From assembly GCA_013298075.1 (NCBI GenBank), contig JAAFJG010000002.1, positions 82,159-146,158 on the forward strand: a DNA stretch of 64,000 nucleotides, in the 5' to 3' direction. Within the stretch, counting starts at the first letter, position 1; the number at the start of each line of letters is the position of its first letter. The position numbers and the translations under genes were made by a program. Shown here one piece after another: positions 28,801 to 35,253 of this stretch. The notes under the pieces were generated by a model, which did not search any database, had not been told where the DNA came from, and saw nothing but the letters and a program-made list of their open reading frames with translations. This stretch comes from Cytophagales bacterium (GTDB lineage Bacteria > Bacteroidota > Bacteroidia > Cytophagales > Microscillaceae).

Positions 28801-29418
28801 ATGGAAAAATTAATTTTTAATGGACAAGAAAGTAAATTTTCTCTTGGAGATGTAGTAGTTTTTAAAAACTTCCCACTAACAGATTTTACGAAAAATACAT
28901 ATATTTTGGAAGATGCCCCTGTCAATATTCCGCCTTTTATGGTTGTCATAGAAGTTAGATTAAATGATAATAAACTAAAGATTGATGATGGAAAAACTAA
29001 TATAATTGCTGAACGAATTAGTTATGAATGTACTTGGTACAATCCTAACTCTGGTGGTTTTGAAAAAAGAAAATTTTATGAAAGTCTTTTAACGTTGGTA
29101 GATGGAAAACAAGAGCAAGATATAATAAAGTACGAATTTGCTAAAAAAGTTGTTTTTAGACCCGCTATTTACGAAAAGAAAAAAAGATATGCAACAGATA
29201 ATTTATACATGAGACAAAGAGATGTTATCAATTATATCAGTCCTGATTTTATAATTACGAATATCGAGGTCAAAAATCCCAAAATTATAGATAGCAATAC
29301 AGGTGAATTGAATTTGATAAAATCAAAGACTTATATTACAATTACTTGGTTTGATGGAATAAAAAATAAATTCTCAAATGAAGAATTACCTATAGAAGTT
29401 TTTAGTGATTTTCAATAA
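28801..29418 (+). CDS. Unknown two-repeat beta protein beside the RT locus
   Basis: I do not recognise this 205-residue protein with certainty. It appears to hold two related SH3-like beta units. The first (residues ~15-100) reads LGDVVVFKNFP...PPFMVVIEVRL...YECTWYNPNSGGFEKRKFYESLLTL; the second (~125-200) reads FRPA...PDFIITNIEVKN...YITITWFDGIKNKFSNEEL. The order of motifs (GDVV, a MxVxxV strand, then a C/T-WF or WY strand) recalls the YodC/DUF2158 type of small protein, but this is only a resemblance. There is no signal peptide. The 3' end of the gene, from 29343, is copied at 29930-29998 as part of the tandem duplication of the RNA locus, so it was physically linked to that cassette when the duplication occurred. 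A role with the RT is possible. Confidence 0.6.
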   Translation: MEKLIFNGQESKFSLGDVVVFKNFPLTDFTKNTYILEDAPVNIPPFMVVIEVRLNDNKLKIDDGKTNIIAERISYECTWYNPNSGGFEKRKFYESLLTLVDGKQEQDIIKYEFAKKVVFRPAIYEKKKRYATDNLYMRQRDVINYISPDFIITNIEVKNPKIIDSNTGELNLIKSKTYITITWFDGIKNKFSNEELPIEVFSDFQ

Positions 29419-29425
29419 TATTGAT

Positions 29426-29433
29426 TATCTTTG
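29426..29433 (+). promoter_or_regulatory. -7 box of RNA copy 1
   Basis: TATCTTTG lies 7 bp before the first base of the 5' inverted repeat, which is where transcription would begin. The identical box precedes RNA copy 2. No good -33 TTG is seen. Confidence 0.6.
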
Positions 29434-29439
29434 CACTAT

Positions 29440-29815
29440 GATAGTTAAGAAATAGATAAGGCATTTATCAAAGAAAGGTTTATCAAAAAACGGTAAAATC
29501 AGACTCAGAGCATAGCAGCAACTTTGGCTTTGAATAGGAATAGCAATAACGCAAATAACGGTGATTTTGTTTTCAATGTTTTAAGTTTATTATTTAAAAT
29601 TGGAATAACGGGATAAACGATGTTTATAATTGGCAAAAACTTTATTAAAAGAAGTTTTGCCATTGCTGAGATACTTACAACAAGTATCTTCACTAGTAAA
29701 TTTAATTAGTTTTTCAATATTTTGGAACTTGATTTCAAAGCCTTATTTAGTTAAAGTTGATTACTGCCAAAAATATAAAAATTTAGGAAAATATAACTTT
29801 AATTCTTAACTATCT
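29440..29815 (+). ncRNA. Retron-like structured RNA, copy 1
   Basis: The ~376-nt segment is closed by GATAGTTAAGAA (29440-29451) and TTCTTAACTATC (29804-29815), a perfect 12-bp pairing like retron a1/a2. An inner pairing joins ATAAGGC (29456-29462) with GCCTTAT (29740-29746). The first ~115 nt and last ~115 nt resemble copy 2; the centre differs. Before the 3' conserved part are two hairpins: GGCAAAAACTT with AAGTTTTGCC (one bulge), and GATACTT with AAGTATC. The box TATCTTTG lies just upstream. Copy 1 is followed by an RT fragment rather than the intact gene. By analogy the conserved 5' part may be msr-like and the variable middle msd-like; this is inference. Confidence 0.7.
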
Positions 29816-29835
29816 TATTTTTATCAAATTAACTT

Positions 29836-29949
29836 ATGTCAGAACAGAAAGAAAAGCCCAAATGGACAAATCAAAAAGGATATAGACATTTTTTTAGTTC
29901 AAAAATAAAAACTATAAAAATTGAAAGCCTACTTGGTTTGATGGAATAA
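29836..29949 (+). pseudogene. Truncated RT gene 5' end fused to the duplicated gene tail
   Basis: The ATG at 29836 sits 20 bp after the a2-like repeat of RNA copy 1, as the intact RT start does after copy 2. The frame encodes MSEQKEKPKWTNQKGYRHFF and ~9 more residues identical to the intact RT. It then crosses the duplication junction (IESLLGLME) and stops at 29949. It is a by-product of the duplication; a translated 37-residue peptide is possible. Confidence 0.85.
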
Positions 29950-30012
29950 TAAATAAATTCTCAAATGAAGAATTACCTATCGAAGTTTTTAGTGATTTTC
30001 AATAATATTGAT

Positions 30013-30020
30013 TATCTTTG
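30013..30020 (+). promoter_or_regulatory. -7 box of RNA copy 2
   Basis: TATCTTTG lies 7 bp before the 5' inverted repeat of copy 2, with the same spacing as in copy 1. Each RNA can therefore be transcribed independently, and this box probably also drives the RT gene. Confidence 0.6.
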
Positions 30021-30026
30021 CACTAT

Positions 30027-30368
30027 GATAGTTGAGAAATAAATAAGGCATTTATCAAAGAAAGGTAAAACCACACTCAAAGCAGTTGTTTTGGATAGGA
30101 TTAGCAGATAACAAAGTAGGAGCAGGTTAAGTTCCATCGCACTCAATAATTTATTTATGTGATATAATAAGACCAAGCCGATGCATGTAAAAGATACTAT
30201 GACTTGACGTAGTACTGATAAGATGCCTTTAAGAAGGCTCTCTAATAGTAATTTTAATTAGTTTTTCAATATTTTGGAACTTGATTTTAAAGCCTTATTT
30301 AGTTAAAGTTATGCTACTGCCAAAGACGTAAAAAATTTAGGAAAATATAACTTTAATTCTTAACTATC
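30027..30368 (+). ncRNA. Retron-like structured RNA, copy 2
   Basis: The ~342-nt segment is closed by GATAGTTGAGAA (30027-30038) and TTCTTAACTATC (30357-30368). The single difference from copy 1 (A to G) is still paired as G-U. The inner stem TAAATAAGGC (30040-30049) with GCCTTATTTA (30292-30301) is a perfect 10 bp. The central ~190 nt are unlike copy 1, yet again hold two hairpins at the same place: TACTATG with CGTAGTA (one wobble), and GCCTT-TAAG-AAGGC. The RT start codon follows the 3' repeat by 21 bp. This layout fits a retron msr-msd or a DRT template RNA. Confidence 0.75.
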
Positions 30369-30389
30369 TTATTTTTATCAAATTAACTT

Positions 30390-32225
30390 ATGTCAGAACA
30401 GAAAGAAAAGCCCAAATGGACAAATCAAAAAGGATATAGACATTTTTTTAGTTCAAAAATAAAAACTATAAAAATTGATAGCTTAAGAAAAAAGCTTTTA
30501 AGTACAGATAAATTACATAATTTTTTTCCAATGCTTCGCTATGAAAAAGTAGAAACAAAATATAAAAAGCAAAATGTAAAGAAAGAAGAACACGATAAAT
30601 GTGTCTATTGCGTTGATGAAAAAGGTAAAATCCATAGAAGTAATTACAAAAAAAGGAGATGTATTGAATATGCAAGCCATTTAGACGCAACTATTTATGG
30701 ATTTTATACGCAAGAAATTTTTTTACCTATTTATGATAGTATTTTACACAAAGATAAAATATTAGACGAGGCAATTATTGCGTATAGGAAAATACCAACT
30801 TATGATAATTCTGATAAAAATAAAAGTACGATTGAATTTTCAAAAGAAGTATTTGATTTTGTCATAAAAACGGGTGAGTGTTATGCACTTACTTTTGATA
30901 TAAAAAATTTCTTCCCTTCTTTATGCTCAGAGATATTAAAAAAATCTCTTATTGATTTATTGGGCGAATATAATCCAGATATTATTTGTGATAAATATGA
31001 ACCTTTTATATTTGAAAACATCAATAAAAATATTGAAAAATGGAAAATAGACATCAAAAACAATAAATTACCTCCTACACTTTATCATATTTTTAAAAAT
31101 ATAACTAATTATTCTTCTATCAATTTGAATGATTTAAAAATTAATGGTAAAAATTATGACGAAAAAAAATTAGCAGAGATTAGAAAAAAAGGTATAAATG
31201 CTTTTTTTGAAAATCCAAAAGATATGAGACGTTTTATAAAAGAGCATAAAATACGAATACATAAAAATAAATCTATTTCTACTACTGATAATAAACAAAA
31301 AAAATTTAAAGGCATACCACAAGGTTCTCCGATTAGTGCTTGTTTTGCTAATATTTATATGCTTTCTTTTGATAGAGAAATCATAAAAGGGTTATCAGAA
31401 ATTTGTGCTGATGGTTTTTTATACAGGCGTTATTGTGATGATATGATAGTTGTTTTTAAAAATAAAGAAATTCTTGAAAAAATTAGGCAATTATTTAATA
31501 ACCAAGTAAAAAAAATCAACCTTGAACTTTCAATGCACAAAACAGAATCATTTTCTTTTGTAAAAGAAAACGATTTACTCGTTTCTAAGAAAGAAATATA
31601 TACACAATACAGATGTGATGACCATAAAAAAAGTCAAGATACAGGTAATTGTTCAATATGTTCTGATGAAATAGAACAGAATATGGTAAATTATCCGCTC
31701 ACATATCTTGGACTTGAATTTTATGGGCAAACAATACAAATAAAACCAAACAAAGTAATATCAGATGTTCGCATAAAAAAGCCAGCCATTCAAAAATTTT
31801 ATAGAGAGTTGGATATGAGGGTTAAAAGACAAGTAAAAAGGTCTATTACATATCAAAATAAACATTTATTAGAAAAGCCTATATTTTTTAAGCGAAAACT
31901 ATATAGAGATTTTACTTTGAGTGGGGTTTATTTGTCTAAAAAAATAGGAATTAGAAAAATGCAAGGTAGATTGTTAAGGTTAAAATTTTCTAAACTACGA
32001 AATTACTATATTTATAAATATGATTTAAAATATAATAAAAAAGAAGATAAATATAAAAGTAATTTTACTACAAGATATTGGGGCAATAAACTTTCTTTTG
32101 CAAAAAGATGTGATTATATATTTTATGAAAAAATGGGAGATTCACCAAGAATGTTAAAACAATTTGGAAATACTAAAGTAAAATTGAAGGAAAGAATAAA
32201 TTATTGGTTTGATAAACTTTGTTGA
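30390..32225 (+). CDS. Reverse transcriptase of a retron-like or DRT-like locus
   Basis: The 611-residue protein has the RT core: YALTFDIKNFFPSL with the first catalytic Asp near residue 160, KFKGIPQGSPISACFANIYM near 306-325, and RRYCDDMIVVF with the YxDD box (YCDD) near 348, then NLELSMHKTESF. It is longer than most retron RTs. It also has two Cys-rich pieces that may bind zinc: CVYC...C at residues ~71-91, and C..H...CSIC at ~409-430 just after the palm. The ~170-residue C-terminal part is very basic and probably binds the RNA. A structured RNA with matching inverted ends precedes the gene directly. I cannot assign a subgroup: retron, one of the 'unknown group' antiviral RTs (DRT), or a new type are all possible. 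It is not a group II intron or DGR enzyme by context. Confidence 0.85.
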   Translation: MSEQKEKPKWTNQKGYRHFFSSKIKTIKIDSLRKKLLSTDKLHNFFPMLRYEKVETKYKKQNVKKEEHDKCVYCVDEKGKIHRSNYKKRRCIEYASHLDATIYGFYTQEIFLPIYDSILHKDKILDEAIIAYRKIPTYDNSDKNKSTIEFSKEVFDFVIKTGECYALTFDIKNFFPSLCSEILKKSLIDLLGEYNPDIICDKYEPFIFENINKNIEKWKIDIKNNKLPPTLYHIFKNITNYSSINLNDLKINGKNYDEKKLAEIRKKGINAFFENPKDMRRFIKEHKIRIHKNKSISTTDNKQKKFKGIPQGSPISACFANIYMLSFDREIIKGLSEICADGFLYRRYCDDMIVVFKNKEILEKIRQLFNNQVKKINLELSMHKTESFSFVKENDLLVSKKEIYTQYRCDDHKKSQDTGNCSICSDEIEQNMVNYPLTYLGLEFYGQTIQIKPNKVISDVRIKKPAIQKFYRELDMRVKRQVKRSITYQNKHLLEKPIFFKRKLYRDFTLSGVYLSKKIGIRKMQGRLLRLKFSKLRNYYIYKYDLKYNKKEDKYKSNFTTRYWGNKLSFAKRCDYIFYEKMGDSPRMLKQFGNTKVKLKERINYWFDKLC

Positions 32226-32296
32226 TAAAATTTAATATTTTTATTGTAAAAGCTAATTTTATTCTACTATAAATAGCTATTTATCATATCGAAAAA

Positions 32297-33382
32297 ATGA
32301 ACATAGAAATACAAAAAAATCTTGCACAACACGAAAATATAGAAGTTGAATGTAAGCAAGCATTTTATTATGAAAACACAATATTTCCTTTTCTAACTTT
32401 GAATGATTTTAGAGAAGATTTGTTTGTGCGTATTCGCCAAATTGTTAAAAATAATCGACCTGACCACCCTTGGCTTGAAATGGATAATGAAACCATACTC
32501 AAAAGTTTTGGCTTGTATAAAAAAGATTATCAAACAGGAAAAGAAGGATATAGTTTGGCAAGTGTGTTATTGTTAGGAAAAGATGAAGTTATTCAAAATA
32601 TAGTACCTCATCACAAAACAGATGCTATACGCAGAGTAGATAATGTGGATAGATATGATGACCGTGAGGATATTCGCACCAATTTGATAGAAAGTTATGA
32701 TAAATTAATGCAATTTATTCGAAAACATTTACCTGATAATTTTTATTTAGAAAATGACCAAAGAATAAGTGTAAGAGATAAAATATTCAGAGAAGTAATT
32801 GCCAATGTATTGATACACAGAGAATTTTCTAATCCATATCCTGCTAAATTAGTGATAGAAAAAAATATTGTAACCATTGAAAATTGGAACAAAACACACC
32901 AAATAGGACGAATTAATCCTGAAAATTTTTCACCTTTTCCAAAAAATCCAACGATTGCGAGGTTTTTTAAAGAGTTAGGCAGAGTTGATGAATTGGGTTC
33001 AGGCGTACGCAATACCTATAAATATGTGCGTTTGTATACGCCAAACAAAGAACCACAATTTTTAGAAAATGATATTTTTAAAACAATTATTCCATTGCCT
33101 ACAAACGACTATGTAAGCGACCAAGTGAACGACTATGTAAGCGACCAAGTAAAACCTGCAGAAAATGAATTGATGATTTTGGAATATGCACAAACACCAA
33201 AATCTAAAAAAGATATTTTAGAAAATGTTTTGCACCTCAAAAACCATACAGATAACTATAAAAAACACGTTGCAATACTGATAGAAAAAGGTTTTTTGGC
33301 AAGGACTATTCCACAAAAACCTAAAAACCCAAATCAAAAATATATCACCACCAAAAAAGGAATGTCATTACTACAAAAATAA
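32297..33382 (+). CDS. AlbA_2/RecG-like ATP-binding protein with most of the AlbA_2 domain missing
   Basis: From residue ~30 on, the 361-residue protein matches the C-terminal two thirds of AlbA_2-type regulators. Segments include FREDLFVRIRQIVKNNRPDHPWL, YSLASVLLLGKDEVIQNIVPHHKTDA, RISVRDKIFREVIANVLIHREF with the GHKL-type ATP-binding helix, and ELGRVDELGSGVRNTYKYV. A tandem repeat NDYVSDQV (twice) precedes a C-terminal winged-helix segment. The first residues (ENIEVECKQAF) resemble the very start of an AlbA_2 domain, whose remaining ~150 residues are absent, so an internal in-frame deletion is likely. Full-length relatives are thought to be DNA-binding regulators and occur in defence islands. 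It starts 71 bp after the RT gene on the same strand. Confidence 0.75.
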   Translation: MNIEIQKNLAQHENIEVECKQAFYYENTIFPFLTLNDFREDLFVRIRQIVKNNRPDHPWLEMDNETILKSFGLYKKDYQTGKEGYSLASVLLLGKDEVIQNIVPHHKTDAIRRVDNVDRYDDREDIRTNLIESYDKLMQFIRKHLPDNFYLENDQRISVRDKIFREVIANVLIHREFSNPYPAKLVIEKNIVTIENWNKTHQIGRINPENFSPFPKNPTIARFFKELGRVDELGSGVRNTYKYVRLYTPNKEPQFLENDIFKTIIPLPTNDYVSDQVNDYVSDQVKPAENELMILEYAQTPKSKKDILENVLHLKNHTDNYKKHVAILIEKGFLARTIPQKPKNPNQKYITTKKGMSLLQK

Positions 33383-33395
33383 TCTAAAACAAAAA

Positions 33396-33436
33396 TTAGC
33401 ATAAATAATTGATTGATTTTCAATTATTTATGCTAA
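33396..33436. terminator. Bidirectional terminator between convergent genes
   Basis: TTAGCATAAATAATTGA (33396-33412) and its exact complement (33420-33436) form a 17-bp perfect stem with a 7-nt loop, flanked by AAAAA and AATAAAATAAATT. It separates the AlbA_2-like gene (+) from icd (-). Confidence 0.8.
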
Positions 33437-33461
33437 TAAAATAAATTATTTGTTGATAAGA

Positions 33462-34904
33462 TTAAGCACCTTGTCCACCAGAAAAACCATCTACGCCATC
33501 AAAACGACAAAGATTTTCTGTTTTGATAATAGCAAAACCAGCCTTAGAAACTGCCGTTTGTAATGCTAAAATATCATCATAACTTACTGCCTTATCAGCT
33601 TTATATCTACAACGCCAATGGTCAGTACAGAAAGTTTCTTCCATTCCATTAGGATAAACTTTTACGCCGCGATTGGTAATCATTGTCAAATGTAAACCAT
33701 TTACTTCTATTTTTTGCATAGCATTACCCAATGTGTTGGCATTTCTATCTTCACAATATAAAAATATATCCACTCCGATAGTGTCCATTTTAACAGGCAC
33801 AGCAGGTTTTAAAGTTACTTTGATAGCATCTTTTGCTTGCGAATAATCTACGTGTTTCAATTTAGAAGGTTTTTGTCCCATGTTTGCAATCACTGCATCA
33901 GCAAATTCTTTTGTACCTACTTTTTGTTTACTTACGCCTTCTTTGAAAATATCATACGTATGCACACCATCTTCCAAAGTTTTCAACCAAGCATTATGCA
34001 CTTTATCAGCAATATCGCCTTGTCCGATATGTACCAACATTTGCACAGCACCCAATAAAATTCCTGATGGATTAGCTAAATTTTGACCTGCACGACGTGG
34101 AGCCGAACCGTGAATCGCTTCAAACATTGCTACTTCTGCACCAATATTAGCCGAGCCAGCTAAACCTACAGAACCTGCAATTTGTGCTGCCACATCAGAT
34201 AAAATATCGCCATATAAATTTGGCATCACAATCACATCAAAAACTTCAGGACTATCTGCTAATTTTGCAGCACCAATATCTACAATCCAAAATTCTTTTT
34301 CTAATTCGGGATATTCTGCTCCGATTTCATCAAAAACTTTATGGAATAAACCATCAGTTTGTTTCATAATGTTATCTTTTGCAAAACAAGTTACTTTTTT
34401 TCTACCATATTGTTTAGCATATTCAAAAGCATAACGAACTATTTTTTCAGTTCCCGGGCGTGTAATCAATTTCAAACATTGAATTACTTCAGGAGTTTGT
34501 TGGTGTTCGATACCTGCGTATAAATCTTCTTCATTTTCACGAATAATGATTACGTCCATAGTTGGATGTTTTGTATCTACATAAGGATGATACGAAACGC
34601 AAGGGCGAATATTAGCAAAAAGACCTAACATTTTGCGTGTTGTAACGTTCAAACTTTTGTATCCGCCACCTTGAGGAGTGGTGATAGGGGCTTTCAAAAA
34701 TACTTTTGTACGTCTTAAAGATTCCCATGCTTCAGGAGCAATACCTGCTGAATTTCCACTCAAATAAACTTTTTCACCGATTTCGATGACTTCAGTTTTA
34801 ATTCTCGCACCTGCTGCTGTGATGATGCGTAAAGTTGCGTCCATAATTTCAGGACCGATTCCATCTCCGTATGCTACGGTAATTGGCGTTAGTTGTTCTG
34901 CCAT
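33462..34904 (-). CDS. icd: NADP-dependent isocitrate dehydrogenase
   Basis: The 480-residue protein begins MAEQLTPITVAYGDGIGPEIM, the usual N-terminus of the isopropylmalate/isocitrate dehydrogenase fold. It has the substrate loop Arg in NVTTRKMLGLFANIRPCVSYHP, the REN motif in VIIIRENEEDLYAGIEH, DIGAAKLADSPEVFDVIVMPNLYGDILSD with metal-binding Asp residues, and FEAIHGSAPRRAGQNLANP. The C-terminal ~140 residues extend beyond the E. coli-type enzyme (VDIFLYCEDRNANTLGNAM) and are typical of the longer Bacteroidota and Thermus-like IDH. It oxidises isocitrate to 2-oxoglutarate in the TCA cycle. Cofactor preference is by family and was not tested by residue. The gene is transcribed alone. Confidence 0.92.
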   Translation of the reverse strand: MAEQLTPITVAYGDGIGPEIMDATLRIITAAGARIKTEVIEIGEKVYLSGNSAGIAPEAWESLRRTKVFLKAPITTPQGGGYKSLNVTTRKMLGLFANIRPCVSYHPYVDTKHPTMDVIIIRENEEDLYAGIEHQQTPEVIQCLKLITRPGTEKIVRYAFEYAKQYGRKKVTCFAKDNIMKQTDGLFHKVFDEIGAEYPELEKEFWIVDIGAAKLADSPEVFDVIVMPNLYGDILSDVAAQIAGSVGLAGSANIGAEVAMFEAIHGSAPRRAGQNLANPSGILLGAVQMLVHIGQGDIADKVHNAWLKTLEDGVHTYDIFKEGVSKQKVGTKEFADAVIANMGQKPSKLKHVDYSQAKDAIKVTLKPAVPVKMDTIGVDIFLYCEDRNANTLGNAMQKIEVNGLHLTMITNRGVKVYPNGMEETFCTDHWRCRYKADKAVSYDDILALQTAVSKAGFAIIKTENLCRFDGVDGFSGGQGA

Positions 34905-35083
34905 TGTCTATTAAAAGTTTGAAATTTTATTTAAAATAAAAAAATATTTTCTTAAAATCATTGATGATTTTATATTGTTTATGATTTCGAAGGCAATAAT
35001 AATGCTTTTTTTTCAAAAAACCAAAAAAATATAAATATTTTATAAAAAAATGATGTTTTGAGGGTAAAATTATTAAAAAAGGT

Positions 35084-35137
35084 AGCACGCGGATAACGCG
35101 AATTGTGCGGATAGAAACGGATAAATACAAATTGCTT
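35084..35137 (+). repeat. Degenerate copy of the GGAT-type interspersed repeat
   Basis: GCACGCGGATAACGCG followed by GTGCGGATAG and AACGGATAA resembles the core of the elements at 41257, 45201 and 50845, but the inverted ends are not evident. It lies in the 349-bp gap between icd and the restriction enzyme gene; the remainder of that gap is AT-rich without genes. Confidence 0.45.
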
Positions 35138-35253
35138 AATTTTATGCTTTTCATTTGTCCAATTACTTATTTCAAAAAAAAATCGTTATTTTTTGCTTAT
35201 TTCAAAAAAAAGTATTTATTTCGAACTTCAAAATAAACATAAAAAATATAAAA

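Larger units (their letters stand above)
29343..29928 (+). repeat. Tandem duplication, unit 1 (gene tail, RNA 1, RT 5' fragment)
   Basis: This unit runs from ACTTGGTTTGATGG in the tail of the unknown gene, through promoter box and RNA copy 1, to the first ~30 codons of an RT gene. It ends at ATTGAAAGC, one base before unit 2 begins. The offset to unit 2 is 587 bp at the left end and 553-554 bp at the right end, because the middle of unit 1 is ~34 bp longer and differs in sequence. Confidence 0.9.
29930..30482 (+). repeat. Tandem duplication, unit 2 (gene tail, RNA 2, RT start)
   Basis: This unit begins with the copied tail of the unknown gene (stop codon retained near 30005). That copy shows one Lys-to-Ile change and one silent change. 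The unit then carries its own TATCTTTG box, RNA copy 2 and the start of the intact RT gene. Outside the divergent centre it matches unit 1 almost base for base. Confidence 0.9.

Noticed and set aside
29505..29693. 62-codon leftward frame inside RNA copy 1
   Set aside because: It lies in the variable RNA centre, has no counterpart in copy 2 and resembles nothing.
30390..32225. Group II intron maturase or DGR reverse transcriptase
   Set aside because: No intron boundaries, maturase X/HNH domain, variable-protein gene or template/variable repeat pair is visible; the repeat pair present is a duplication of the RNA unit.
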